Shown one piece after another: positions 10,433-20,672 of a DNA stretch of 64,000 bases. Numbering within the stretch: position 1 is the first letter of the stretch; each line of letters begins with the position of its first letter. Origin of the DNA: Nansenia antarctica (lineage: Eukaryota > Chordata > Actinopteri > Argentiniformes > Microstomatidae); the NCBI GenBank assembly GCA_963989245.1, contig OZ022347.1:41347558-41411557 (forward strand). The letters run 5' to 3'. The notes below the pieces were generated by a model. It did no database searches. It was not told the origin of the DNA and saw nothing but the letters and a program-made list of their open reading frames with translations. The translations under genes were made by a program, and so were the position numbers.

Positions 10433-11092
10433 TATATCACTACATCTTATATATCACTACATCTTATATATCACTACATCTATATATCACTATATCTTAT
10501 ATATCACTATATCTTATATATCACTACATCTTATATATCACTACATCTTATATATCACTATATCTTATATATCACTACATCTTATATATCACTATATCTA
10601 TATATCACTACATCTTATATATCACTACATCTTATATATCACTACATCTTATATATCATTACATCTTATATATCACTATATCTATATATCACTACATCTT
10701 ATATATCACTACATCTTATATATCACTATATCTTATATATCACTACATCTTATATATCACTATATCTATATATCACTACATCTTATATATCATTACATCT
10801 TATATATCACTATATCTATATATCACTACATCTTATATATCACTACATCTTATATATCACTACATCTTATATATCACTACATCTTATATATCACTATATC
10901 TTATATATCACTACATCTTATATATCACTACATCTATATATCACTATATCTTATATATCACTACATCTTATATATCACTATATCTATATATATATATCAC
11001 TACATCTTATATATAACTATATCTTATATATCACTACATCTTATATATCACTACATCTTATATATCACTACATCTTATATATCACTATATCA
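10433..11092. repeat. 17-bp AT-rich minisatellite inside the hAT element
   Basis: Units of ATATATCACTACATCTT alternate with ACTATATCTT and shorter ATATATCACTATATCT forms over about 660 bp. The 233-codon frame of Tyr/Ile/Leu/His across it is a repeat translation. Confidence 0.95.
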
Positions 11093-11547
11093 GTGAGTTA
11101 GTTAGCTACCTAGCTAGTCAGTCAGTCAGTCAGTTAGTTAGTTAATTAGGTAGTTAGTTAGTTAGTTAGTTAGCTACCTAGCTAGTCAGTCAGTTAGTTA
11201 GTTAGTTAGCTACCTAGCTAGTCAGTCAGTCAGTTAGTTAGTTAGTTAGTCAGTTAGTTAGTTAGTTAGTTAGTCAGTCAGTTAGTTAGTTAGTTAGTCA
11301 GTTAGTTAGTTAGCTACCGAGCTAGTCAGTCAGTCATTCAGTTAGTTAGTTAGCTACCTAGCTAGTCATTCAGTCAGTCAGTTAGTAAGTTAGTTAGCTA
11401 CCTAGCTAGTTAGTTAGTCAGTTAGCTACCTAGCTAGTCAGTCAGTCAGTCAGTCAGTCAGTCAGTTAGTCAGTTAGTTAGTCAGTTAGTTAGCTACCTA
11501 GCTAGTCAGTTAGTCAGTTAGTTAGCTAGTTAGCTAGCTAGCTAGCT
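11093..11547. repeat. AGTT/AGTC tetranucleotide array with higher-order CTACCTAGCTAG motif
   Basis: (AGTT)n and (AGTC)n runs are punctuated about eight times by TTAGCTACCTAGCTAGT (one as CTACCGAGC), giving an irregular higher-order repeat. It directly abuts the 17-bp array within the same transposon. Confidence 0.95.
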
Positions 11548-11559
11548 GGTTCCTGCGTA

Positions 11560-11640
11560 CCTCTCCAAGGCCTTCACCGTGTCCTCGTCTTCCCTGAACA
11601 CCACGTTGATGCTCGCGCGCACAATGTTGTATTTCTGGTT
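11560..11640 (-). pseudogene. Short coding-like remnant inside the hAT element
   Basis: On the minus strand about 28 codons are open before a stop at the satellite boundary. The reading contains YNIVRASINVVFREDEDTV followed by KALERYAGT. It looks protein-like and is not low-complexity, and it lies just downstream (minus sense) of the promoter-like segment at 11640-11850. It could be the start of the lost transposase or a captured host exon. I cannot tell which, and no ATG is visible in the segment. Confidence 0.3.
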
Positions 11641-11850
11641 TGGAACCGGAAATTACAAAACGTGACGTTTGACGTCAGACTTAACAACCGGATATTCAGG
11701 GCGCAATTTTTGCGCCCCGGCCGAGAAATAGGAGACAGCCAATTGGAGCGCTGCTACAGCTCACGTGTAAGCGAAAAGTATTTGGCCTGCGATAGACTTG
11801 CATTCGACCGGCGCCTCGACTCCTCCCCCTATGTATTTTAACAGTGAATT
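11640..11850 (-). promoter_or_regulatory. CpG-rich promoter-like segment of the hAT element
   Basis: In 210 bases there are a near-perfect CRE (TGACGTCA as TTGACGTCAGAC), an inverted CCAAT motif (GCCAATTGG), an E-box (CACGTG), and the palindrome GGGCGCAATTTTTGCGCCCC, which resembles E2F sites. CpG density is much higher than in the surroundings. The order suggests transcription into the element on the minus strand. Function is inferred from motifs only. Confidence 0.35.
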
Positions 11851-12069
11851 TTACACACACACAGATAAAATGTTTATTGTATTGGAGGATTTTTAATGAA
11901 TGCTGATAGGCGCCGACAGAATATTAGCCGCATTTTGTGAATAAACAATGTTTATTTTTTTAAAAAACGTTTACAAATCGCAACTAGGAAGTGAAGGTGG
12001 GGAACTAGGAAGTGAAGGTGGGGGCGGCGCCCCAGCGCCCTCTATCGGCCAGCCGCCACTGGTGTGGAT

Positions 12070-12575
12070 GGTGCTCTCTCTCTTTCTCTCTGTCCCTCTC
12101 TCTCCCTGTCCCTCTCTCTCTCTCTCTTTCTCTCCATCTCCCTCTCTCCCTCTCTCTCTCTCTCTGTCCCTCTCTCTCTCTCTCCCTCTCCCTCTCTCCC
12201 TCTCTCCCTCTCTCTCTCTGACTCTCTCTCTGTTTCTCTCTCTCCATCCCTCCCTCCCTCCCTCTTCCCAAAGATTATACAAATGCTACAAGTGCCTCTC
12301 TCTCTCGTGTTCTCTCTCTCTCGCTCTCTCTCTGTGCATCTCTCTCTCTCGTGCTCTCGCTCTCTCGCTCTCTCTCTGTGCATCTCTCTCTCTCGTGCTC
12401 TTGCTCTCTCTCTCTCTGTCTCTCTCTCTCTCTGACTCTCTCTGTTTCTCTCTCTCCATCCCTCCCTCCCTCTCCCCAAAGATTATACAAATGCTACAAG
12501 TGCCTCTCTCTCTCTCACTCGTGTTCTCTCCCTCTCTCTCCCCCCCTCTCCCCCCCTCCCTCTCTCCCTCCAGCC
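12070..12575. repeat. CT-rich region with a ~208-bp tandem duplication
   Basis: Variable CTCTCT/CCCTCC repeats. The non-repetitive segment CCAAAGATTATACAAATGCT and its flanks occurs twice (about 12268 and 12476), showing duplication of a ~208-bp block. All open frames here are Ser/Leu or Arg/Glu repeat translations. Confidence 0.92.
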
Positions 12576-13200
12576 CTAGGCAGCTCAACACAGGGAAGGT
12601 ATCTAGCTAGGCTACTCAGAGAAGGCCAGTGATGATTGGCAGCAGAGGAATCAGTAGGCAGCTGCTGATTGCTTCTCTACTCAGTCTGAATAAAACATCC
12701 TGCCACTAGGAGCTGCCTTCGCTCCACACCACCCTGGTCAAGTGGCTCTGAAGGAGACGGTCCATAACATCAGGCCGTCATGGTCCTCAGTGCTTCAGTG
12801 TTTGTGTGTTAAGTGCTTATCAACTCTATGGGCCACATAATTAATTGAATGCTTCTGGCGTGGAGAACCATCGACAACCATGTCAAGGCAGCGGGGAGAG
12901 AGACGGAACACTGGTTAATAACGTCCACATGTTCGGCCATATGCAGCCTTGGTCTAGACCGCACATAAACAGCACAGGAAACAGAAATATCCCAGAATGC
13001 ATTGAGGTTACGTCATGACACAGTCCAACATCACTTGGCCTCCTCGAGGTCTTTAAGCCGAGGGGTTGTGAGGGTAGGAGATGGAGGTGGAGGTGGAGGT
13101 GGATGCATATGAGATGAAGTTCACAGCTGATGCAGAATCAATGGTGGGTCATCCTTGGAGGACCTGGTTGGTCAATACCTCAATATGTCAATACCGCCGG
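12576..13200. other. Unique stretch, nothing recognised
   Basis: Non-repetitive sequence except a short GGAGGT run at 13082-13103. No gene or element signature. Confidence 0.45.
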
Positions 13201-13325
13201 GGAGAGGGGAGAGGGGAGAGGGGGGAAGGGGAGAGGAGAGAGGGGAGAGGGGAGAGGGGAGAGGGGAGAGGGGAGAGGGGAGAGGGGAGAGGAGAGAGGG
13301 GAGAGGGGAGAGGGGAGAGGGGAGT
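13201..13325. repeat. GGGGAGA purine tract
   Basis: Same GAGAGGGGAGAGGG composition as 8734-9236 and followed by a similar flank (TTGGACAGACGGATCTGGGG against TTGGAGCGACGGATCAGGGG at 9239). The two loci are therefore related copies. Confidence 0.93.
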
Positions 13326-13653
13326 TGGACAGACGGATCTGGGGAGGTTAGCTGTCGGTGTATTTTGGTCTCTACTGAATTCTGTTTCAATGTTCCACTG
13401 ACTGGTTCAGATTGGCTTACATTCACTGCCTGCATTGGCTTTTGATTCAGTAATGAGGTTTGAGAAAGGAGAAATTAAATATAGATGTTGTTTTGCTGTG
13501 TGAAGACGGTGTTAACGCAACAGCTGTTTAAACATCTCAACTGAATCAACTGAAGCTTCGACAAAGCCAGACACAAAATAGAAGGCAAGGAAGATTCACA
13601 GTAAAGACCGACGTTCATCTTGACTTGCGACAGATATTTCTGCGAGATAATGG

Positions 13654-13770
13654 GATGTATGTATGGATGTATGTATGTATGTATGTAGGTAGGTATGTAT
13701 GTATGTATGTATGTATGTATGTATGTATGTATGTATGTATGTATGTATGTATGTATGTATGTATGTATGG
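13654..13770. repeat. (GTAT)n microsatellite
   Basis: About 28 tetranucleotides with a few GTAG/GGAT variants. Confidence 0.96.
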
Positions 13771-13976
13771 AAGTATTTTCCAGAAATGTTCAGCTTGATG
13801 GACCTTCAATAATCATCCACCAGTCTGCTAAAATGTAGACATTAATGGGCCCAAAAGCTTTATCCACATGCCATACACCGAAGAGATGTTAACGATATCA
13901 TACCGTTCCCTTGGGATGCCTGCCAACTCCCTTGTTTTTCACACTGTGAGAAATGGCCAAGTAGACAAGCGTAAAG

Positions 13977-14236
13977 TCATTAGAATCAATGAGGATCAGA
14001 GTGTGAGTCTCTCCTGGTGAATCAATGAGGATCAGAGTGTGAGTCTCTCCTGGTGAATCAATGAGGATCAGAGTGTGAGTCTCTCCTGGTGAATCAATGA
14101 GGATCAGAGTGTGAGTCTCTCCTGGTGAATCAATGAGGATAAGAGTGTGAGTCTCTCCTGGTGAATCAATGAGGATCAGAGTGTGAGTCTCTCCTGGTGA
14201 ATCAATGAGGATCAGAGTGTGAGTCTCTCCTGGTGC
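13977..14236. repeat. 36-bp minisatellite, ~7 copies
   Basis: The unit is AATCAATGAGGATCAGAGTG followed by TGAGTCTCTCCTGGTG, nearly identical in all copies. Because 36 is divisible by three, it yields a 12-residue periodic open frame on the minus strand (HTLILIDSPGET). I do not regard that frame as a protein. Confidence 0.97.
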
Positions 14237-14267
14237 AACACGACGTCCTAGGAGCCTTACTGCCTCG

Positions 14268-14828
14268 TTCATTTACATTTACATTTTTGGCATTTAGCAG
14301 ACGCCTTATTCCAAAGCGACTTACAATCAATACATTTGAATACTAAGCATGTGAATCAGCAGTCCACCATTCGTTGCAGGAAGAGTACTCTAGCTCGGGC
14401 CCGGGGCCACTGATAGGAGGAAAAACCTTCTCCCTATTATCGCCTTCTACTAAAACTTTTTTTTATATATTATTATTATTTTATTTTTATTTATTTTTTT
14501 TATTACTGGAGAAACTGAGAAACAGTACAATGGGGGCAATAGAAGTTCTAGGGACACAGTAGAGGGGAAAGCGGGTGTCTTTAGGAGACGTAGGGGTGAG
14601 GGTCGGAAGATGTCTCAGGAGGAGCAGTTAAGATGTAACCTGAAGAGATGGGTCTTCAGTCTACGACGGAAGATGGGTAGTGACTCTGCCGTTCTGACAG
14701 CCGTGGGGAGCTCATTCCACCAGCGGGGAGCCAGTGTTGTGAAGAGACGTGATCGGGCAGCCCGACTGCTGTGTAGAGGAGGTGGGGCCAGTCGGCCAGC
14801 CGAGGTCACGCAGACGCCTCGCCAAGTT
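14268..14828 (-). mobile_element. 5'-truncated L2-like LINE, 3' end
   Basis: On the minus strand it carries the C-terminus of ORF2 (14615-14809), about 350 bp of 3' UTR, and the tail TTGTAAGTCGCTTTGGAATA followed by GGCGTCTGCTAAATG and TGTAAATG repeats. This tail is the same one carried by the SINEs in this window. The element therefore belongs to the LINE family whose machinery those SINEs would be expected to use. Confidence 0.8.
14615..14809 (-). pseudogene. C-terminal fragment of L2-like LINE ORF2
   Basis: The fragment reads APRWWNELPTAVRTAESLP then IFRRRLKTHLFRLHL before the stop. This matches the typical CR1/L2 ending: W-N-x-L-P, then V/I-R-x-A-x-S, then F-x-x-x-L-K-T-x-L-F. The reverse-transcriptase and endonuclease parts are absent because the copy is 5'-truncated, so it is not functional. 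The assigned start is only an internal Met. Confidence 0.78.
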
Positions 14829-14829
14829 G

Positions 14830-15756
14830 TGATGAAAATCTCTCAGAAAAAACATAAACTGTTCTAAAGGAGGAGGAACAAACACAAGCTAGTCTGATCT
14901 TATTATATATAATCATCTTCCTGTCCCTCTCTCTCCCTTCCTCCCTCCCTCCTTCCCCCTCTTCCTCCCTCCCTCCTTCTCTCCCTCTCTCCCTCCTTCC
15001 CTCCCTCCTTCTCTCTCCCTCCCTCACTTCCTCCCTCTCTCCCTCCCTCTCTCCCTCCCTCTCACTCTCTCCCTCCCTCCCTCTCTCCTTCCCTCCCTCC
15101 CTCCCTCCCACCCACCCTCCCCCTCTCTCTCTCCCTCCCTCCTTCCTTCCCCCCCTCTCTCCGTCCCTCCCTCCCTCACTCTCTCCCTCCTTCCTTCTCT
15201 CACTCCCACCCACCCCCTCTCTCTCTCCCTCTCTCCCTCCCTCCTTCCTTCCCTCCCTCTCTCCCTCCCTCTCTCCCTCTCTCCTTCCCTCACTCCCTCG
15301 ATCCCTTGATCCCTCCATCTCTACCTCACTCTCTCCCTCCCTCCCTCCCTCTCTCCTTCCCTCCCTCCCTCCCTCCCACCCTCCTTCCTTCTCTCACTCC
15401 CTCCCTCCCTCCTTCCCCCTCTCCCTCCCTTCCTCCTTCTCTCCCTCTCTCCCTCCTTCCCTCCCTCCTTCTCCCTCCTCCCCTCCCTCTCTCCCTCCCT
15501 CTCTCCTTCCCTCCCTCCCTCCCTCCCACCCTCCTTCCTTCTCTCACTCCCTCCCTCCCTCCTTCCCCCTCTCCCTCCCTCCCTCCTTCTCTCCCTCTCT
15601 CCCTCCTTCCCTCCCTCCTTCTCCCTCCCTCCCTTCTTCTCCTTCCTTCCCTCCCTCTCTCCCTCCCTCCCTCCCACCATCAGTGATGAAAATCTCTCAG
15701 AAAAAACAGCAAAACTGTTCTAGAGGAGGAGGAGGAACAAACACAAGCTAGTCGTA
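14830..15756. repeat. Direct ~72-bp repeats flanking a 750-bp polypyrimidine tract
   Basis: GATGAAAATCTCTCAGAAAA followed by an A-rich stretch, ACTGTTCTA, a GGAGGA run and ACAAACACAAGCTAGTC occurs at about 14830-14900 and again at about 15683-15753. Between them (14921-15677) lies (CCCTCCCT)n/(CTCCTT)n sequence that itself contains a duplicated block of about 165 bp (near 15345 and 15508). The frames here are Ser/Pro/Leu or Arg/Glu/Gly repeat translations. Confidence 0.9.
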
Positions 15757-16760
15757 TCTGCAGAGGTGTGATCAGAGAGATTATCGGTATATTTAGATGC
15801 AAAGTCACAGCGCTGCAGCAGCACACAGGTGATCAGTATGCCGACGCTCCCCGCGCTCTTAAGGTCGTTAGAAGATACTGTATGAATACACACACACACA
15901 CACCTCGCTGGCAGAATGCCTGATGCCAGTAGCCTGTCAGCTTTCACCCAGGGCTGGAGAGAGAGTCAGGAGACAGCTGTGGAACGTTCTTCAACAGACC
16001 AGAGTGTCATAACACGTCAAATGTAAACGCCAGGACAAAGACTACAGACTGTGTAATGTTATTCAGGGAGGGATCGAGGCTGGAGGCAGACTAGATTAGC
16101 TGCCTTTATCCTTCAGCTTCTTCTTACTCTTCTCTCTCCTCTCTGTCACAGAGGCTCAGTAAGCCTTTCCTCCGGGTCGCTCAGAGACGAACTAAACTGG
16201 GGATTCTGTTCGGCACCTCCGGCGCTATCGTGCAAATCTTGTTGAAATTTCGCCGCAGGAAACAAGAAGAGTTTCACTGTACTATTGTCATGTCTCACTA
16301 AACTAGTACACATTCTTATAAGCACTTTTTCAACTCTCTCCCTGGCTGCTAGGAGAACGCAGCCTTGGCTCTTCTGTATGTTTATAAAGCAATCTTACAG
16401 AAGCTAACCTCGCTACCTGACATCCCTCATTACACGGCCGTTCTAGTCATCACCAAACCAGATCTCAAGATAGATCGATAGTTCTTGAGGTCCCTCGAGT
16501 CAGAACTGAGCTGGATAAAAAACTGCTTTTAGTTACTGAGCCCCGAGAGCTTTGAAGGAGAGTCAAGAGACCCTCAGATTAGAAGCCTTCGTCTCTGAGA
16601 GTTAAACAAGATGATGAAGTTGAGGTCTTGGTTTTGTTTTGCTGTTATTTCATTTCAGGATGTTTTTGTTGTCAACAATCGCTGAGTGATGCAGGGGGAG
16701 CCCGTCTGAAGGCCAAACACGTTGTTGTTCTTCCCACGTCAGCTTGTGTGTTCATCCAGG
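15757..16760. other. Unique stretch, nothing recognised
   Basis: About 1 kb of non-repetitive sequence with only a short (AC)n at about 15889-15902. No element, RNA or exon that I can defend. Confidence 0.5.
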
Positions 16761-16762
16761 CA

Positions 16763-16818
16763 TGCACACACACACACACACACACTCACATACATACACA
16801 CACACACATACACACACA

Positions 16819-16854
<36 letters not shown>

Positions 16855-16998
16855 GCACTACCCTGCACGGTTACCGGTGCTGAGCAGACAGCTACAGCAG
16901 GTGTGTGAGGCCACGCCCCCTACCAGCAGCAGGTATGTGAGGCCACGCCCCCTACCAGCAGCAGGTGTGTGAGGCCATGCCCCCTACCAGCAGCACAC
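16763..16998. repeat. (AC)n followed by a 32-bp minisatellite, three copies
   Basis: An interrupted (AC)n (16763-16855) is followed by three copies of a unit containing GTGTGAGGCCACGCCCCCTA and CCAGCAGCAG (about 16897-16996). Confidence 0.92.
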
Positions 16999-17059
16999 CT
17001 CTAGGCCTCTAGCATAGATGACATTTTCTTGTGATGACTGATGGATAGACGATTCACTT

Positions 17060-17138
17060 ACTTCAACAAATGCATTCGTTGTAAGTCGCTTTGGATAAAG
17101 GCGTCTGCTACACGGCTAAAACATGTAAATGTAATTAC
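17060..17138 (+). mobile_element. L2/V-SINE 3' tail fragment
   Basis: TTGTAAGTCGCTTTGGATAA and GGCGTCTGCTAC, then ATGTAAATGTAATTA. Only the 3' tail is recognisable. Confidence 0.7.
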
Positions 17139-17459
17139 ACAGCAACAGGAGTGAAACTGTCCTGTGATGTAAAATGTTCTCCAATAATGTTTTGGTGTCC
17201 TGAAGCAATCTGGCCCTGGAGGAGAAGCCTTGCAGAGACATGAGGCATCAGACATGACTAATGGAGCTGCGAGGCATCAAACACATTCATCTGAGGGCCG
17301 CGCTCTGTCGTTCAGAGTCGTCTGTCTGTCTGAGCTGCTCTGTTATCAGAAGAGACACAAGAGGAACCTGAGGGGAAGCTGGATGCTGCATCCCTGTTCA
17401 CTGGTTACATTTCAGAGGAAAACTCAAAGAGATCAGGAAAAAAAACTGAAAAATAAATG
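17139..17459. other. Unique stretch, nothing recognised
   Basis: Non-repetitive sequence between the SINE/LINE tail and the pyrimidine tract. One open frame without motifs. Confidence 0.4.
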
Positions 17460-17463
17460 TGTA

Positions 17464-17623
17464 TTGCCTCTCTCTCTCTCCCTCTTTCTCCCCCATCTCT
17501 CTCCCTCTCTTCCCCCCCTCTCTCTCTCTGTCTCTCTCCCCCTCCCTCCCTCTCTCTCTCCCTCTCTCTCTCTCTTCCCCCCCCTCTCTCTCTCTCCCCC
17601 TCCCTCCCTCTCTCTCACCCTCA

Positions 17624-17668
<45 letters not shown>

Positions 17669-17677
17669 CCTCTCTAT
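17464..17677. repeat. CT-rich tract
   Basis: CTCTCT/CCCCCTCC repeats immediately upstream of the LINE at 17689. Confidence 0.94.
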
Positions 17678-17688
17678 AATAGTCCAAC

Positions 17689-18132
17689 ATGGCCGCGCGC
17701 TTAGACGCTGCAGCTGGAGTGGCTTCCACACTGGTGTTTCATTGTGTTTTTAAGTACATTTGTATGTACACTTTTTTTTTAGTACTTATAGGGAACAGTT
17801 GTGTATATAGTACCTACAGCAGGCTCGACTTATTAGAAGTCGGCACGCAAAACGACAAGATAGTTACGGCGGAGTTTCTGGAGCAATACAGAATAAACAA
17901 AGAGATCGCCCGTCTACCGGGAGAACCTTGGTACACAGTTCCCTCCCTCAGGCGGAAACGCCGGCGGCGAGACCGTAGGAAACGACGAGGCCGCCGGGGA
18001 GGCCTGCTAGCAAGATTAAGACGTAGCCCAAACAAACCAGCTTTGCCAAGTATTTTCCTCTCCAACGTCAGATCCCTGACGAACAAGATGGATGAACTGA
18101 GACTACAGGTTGCCAAAAACAACATCGTAGGG
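17689..18132 (+). pseudogene. CR1/L2-like LINE ORF2, N-terminal part (split copy, part 1)
   Basis: From ATG at 17689 about 148 codons are open. They include an Arg-rich stretch (RRKRRRRDRRKRRGRR) and then NVRSLTNKMDELRLQ, the typical start of the apurinic-type endonuclease domain of fish CR1/L2-group LINEs. The reading is cut at 18132 by the hAT element and resumes at 20677 at the next codon. Joining the two parts restores a continuous endonuclease reading. The reverse-transcriptase domain is missing from part 2, so the copy is dead. The open frame formally runs on to 18315, but that tail is hAT sequence. Confidence 0.82.
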
Positions 18133-20028
18133 CATCGTTTCTCAACGGGGGCGGTACCGCCCCCCAGGGGGCGTTCAGACAACATCGGGGGGCGCTGGAA
18201 CAGATATTTTAAAAAGGGGGGCGTTGAGGTGTTCTTGGGGGGCGTTCGCGCATTAAGTATTTTTCTCATGAAAAACAGCTGTGTTATTACGGGCACATTC
18301 GTAAATGCACGATAGCTGAATGTCGATACACGATGAACGGTCAGTTCGCTCGGACAAACCGTGTTTCGGTCGACTGTTCGACCCTGCTGGCTGCCTGTCC
18401 CGCCCTAATGCGAGCCACGGCCGCTGCTATTGGTTGATAGAACGACATGTAGAAATGTGATTGGCTGAGCGGGAAGCCTTTTCTAAAAAGCTGCTAGTTT
18501 GGTTGCAGTGCGCCGTAGAGCCCTACACGTGCCCATCTCTGAGCGCTCTGAACTTGGCCAGGCTCTGTGATGCAGACACACGTAGCGCAGTGCCCCAAAA
18601 AATAAAAGTGAGAGTGTCATCAAGAAGATGGAGAAGCTAAAAAAGGCAGAGCTTTTGATAGTTTCCAATGTGTCTGGGTAAGCTGCATTGTAGAAGAATC
18701 TTGACAGTTCATGTACAGTGCAGAAAGTGCAATACTATGCTACGATAGAAAGAACCCCGGTTCATCCCATCTGTAACATCATGTTGACCAATGCCCAACT
18801 TCTATGAGTGTTTTCCTTGTCGGCTATGCTTGAGTGACATATGTTTCAGTTTGTGGGCTCATTGTAATTGTTGCGTTCGCTTCGTTCGCTTCCTTTCAAT
18901 ACAGCTTATTTAATTTAGTTAAAATTAGTGCTAATACCATACCACCATACCAGAACATCACAGCAGGAACAACCTATCTCAAAAAAGCGATCGTATTGTA
19001 ATAAACCAGTCCTGAAAGTTCTCTGTCGCTTACCAATAATCGAACCTAGAGAAATCAGCTACGAATGTCCCCTCCCCTCGCAGGTTCATTACAGTATATT
19101 ACATAAATGTATTACTGTTAAGTGTTGTTGTGGATGTTATCCCTAGTGCCATTCTGAGGTTAGCATTGCGATGTGTTTGCAAACTAAAATACGATCGCTT
19201 TTTTGTGATATGTTGCTCCTCTTGTGATGTCCTGGAAACGAACGCATCAGCTGCAGCGTCTTTTGTATTGATCAGCTGTCAGCTGTGTTCTTACGGGTAC
19301 GTTCGTAAATGCACAAACGGTCAGTTCGCTCGGGCAAAACCGTGTTTTCAGTCAGAGCGCCCATCTCTGAGCGCTCCCAGAGCGCAGAGCTCTGAACTTT
19401 GGAACTTTGTTATGTTTTGATATGTTTTGATATGAGAAATTCGAAGTGGTCAGTTTATGAAAATAATACCATAGAATACTAAATAAAATATTAAAATAAT
19501 AGCCCCCTAGCGTTTGCCGCCATATTGTGACACCACCCCCCCCCCCCCCCCCCCCCAAAGTCCAATAAAAAATGAATAAATATTAGCATCATAAAACAGC
19601 AATTTGGAGAAATACAACACCAGCACACTTTAAAAAAACTAACAATGTTAGTTGTAATGTACAGTTCTGCAGCCTACTGTTTGTTCTGCATCGGACATGT
19701 GTGAAATTGCTGCTGTTCCGTAGCAGTCTGTTTGTATTCTCTGATGTTGTCTGAGTTTGTTTAACACTCAGAAACAGCATTTTTATTCACATTCACATGG
19801 CTTTTCTGCTCTCTGGTAAACTAATGATAACGATATTCCAACTGCCCAGTTAAATCCAATCTATTATTTGGCATTCAGTGACATGCTTTTTAAATTATAT
19901 AACACAGAATATTAGTCAACATTAATATTTAGGGAAGAAAATAAGCCTACTTTTTTTGATGGGGGGGCGGTAAGAGGCCTGGATAATGGACAGGGGGGCG
20001 CTGGCCCAAAAAAGGTTGAGAACCACTG
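18133..20028. mobile_element. Non-autonomous hAT-type element, 1,896 bp, inserted in the LINE
   Basis: The right end is GGTTGAGAACCACTG (CAGTGGTTCTCAACC inverted). The left end CATCGTTTCTCAAC matches it at 11 of 14 positions. GC-rich subterminal GGGGGGCGCTGG-type motifs lie near both ends. The 8-bp duplication is TCGTAGGG at 18125-18132; on the right, TCGTA at 20029-20033 is followed by a second insertion, after which CGTAGGG resumes at 20673. Internally, TTCGTAAATGCAC plus CGGTCAGTTCGCTCGG occur twice (about 18297-18352 and 19303-19338). No transposase frame is present, and a poly-C run lies at 19534-19556. Confidence 0.85.
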
Positions 20029-20033
20029 TCGTA

Positions 20034-20672
20034 TTGATTGATTGATTGAAAACTTTATTAGAATGTTTGCAGAAGTAGGTACATGAAAGTACATATTACA
20101 TACAAGGTCAAACTAAAAGGATAAAAACCCAAGAAAGCCACTGGCTTATTTCAATTGGGGTCCTTGATTTTCAATTCATCGTTACATGTAAGACAGACAT
20201 AAGAAAAGAACTAGTACTATCTACATGATAATACAGACAAATAACTATTACTATCTACAAGATAAACGTACATCCATCATGGGAAGAACAATACAACAAA
20301 ACATAAGGTATGTACAGCGGGTAGGACAGGTGGGGACATACACCACAGGTGGGGGCGGGGGACAAAACACAAAGTATGTACAGTGGGTAGTTCGGGTCTT
20401 TTAATCTGATTTTTGTTTTAGAGGGTCCAGTTACGGATTGCAGCCTCCTGTAAATGTTTTTTGAGAGTGGTTTTGAAGGTGGGCAGTGTTTTGCACTCCT
20501 TTAAGATTATAGGAAGGGCGTTCCACATCTTTACTGCATAGTTTGCAAACGAGTTTAAACCCTTGTTTGTGGTGCAACGCGGTTGAACGTGGTTCGTGGA
20601 GCTTCCTCTGGTGTTGTATGTGTGGACGTTGTTCACTTTTTGGAAGTATGTTGACAGGTACTTGGGTGTCAA
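20034..20672 (-). mobile_element. Second LINE, 5'-truncated 3' end, inserted beside the hAT element
   Basis: On the minus strand it encodes a LINE C-terminus, then about 380 bp of 3' UTR ending AATAAAGTTTTCAATCAATC with a short (CAAT)n tail. It is flanked by the short duplication CGTA (20030-20033 and 20673-20676), which lies in the hAT right-hand duplication. It therefore inserted after the hAT element did. Confidence 0.8.
20418..20672 (-). pseudogene. C-terminal fragment of the second LINE's ORF2
   Basis: The reading starts near TLTPKYLSTYFQKVNNVHTY and continues with YNTRGS, then VKMWNALPIILKECKTL, PTFKTTLKKHL and the stop. The YNTRGS motif followed by W-N-x-L-P and F-x-x-x-L-K is the usual C-terminal pattern of CR1/L2-group reverse transcriptases. 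The open frame continues upstream to 21008 on the minus strand, but that part is antisense to the first LINE and is only an accidental fusion. The fragment is non-functional. Confidence 0.8.

Larger units (their letters stand above)
9600..12061. mobile_element. Non-autonomous hAT-type DNA transposon, 2,462 bp, with perfect 8-bp TSD
   Basis: The termini are perfect 13-bp inverted repeats: CAGTGGCGGCTGG at 9600-9612 and CCAGCCGCCACTG at 12049-12061. The 8-bp duplication GTGTGGAT flanks them exactly at 9592-9599 and 12062-12069. CAGTGG termini with 8-bp duplications are the hAT pattern. No transposase frame is present. About 1.1 kb of the interior is two tandem arrays (10433-11092 and 11093-11547). 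The intact termini and perfect duplication suggest a fairly recent insertion. Confidence 0.9.

Noticed and set aside
10395..11096. 233-codon frame rich in Tyr, Ile, Leu and His
   Set aside because: It coincides with the 17-bp array inside the hAT element. Unit-length variants would break any conserved protein.
13898..14272. 124-codon frame with a 12-residue repeat
   Set aside because: The 36-bp period is divisible by three and the repeat has near-perfect DNA identity. There is no upstream coding or splice context.
17814..18296. 160-codon minus-strand frame opposite the LINE N-terminus
   Set aside because: Antisense shadow. The plus strand carries recognisable LINE motifs, and the frame crosses the hAT border.
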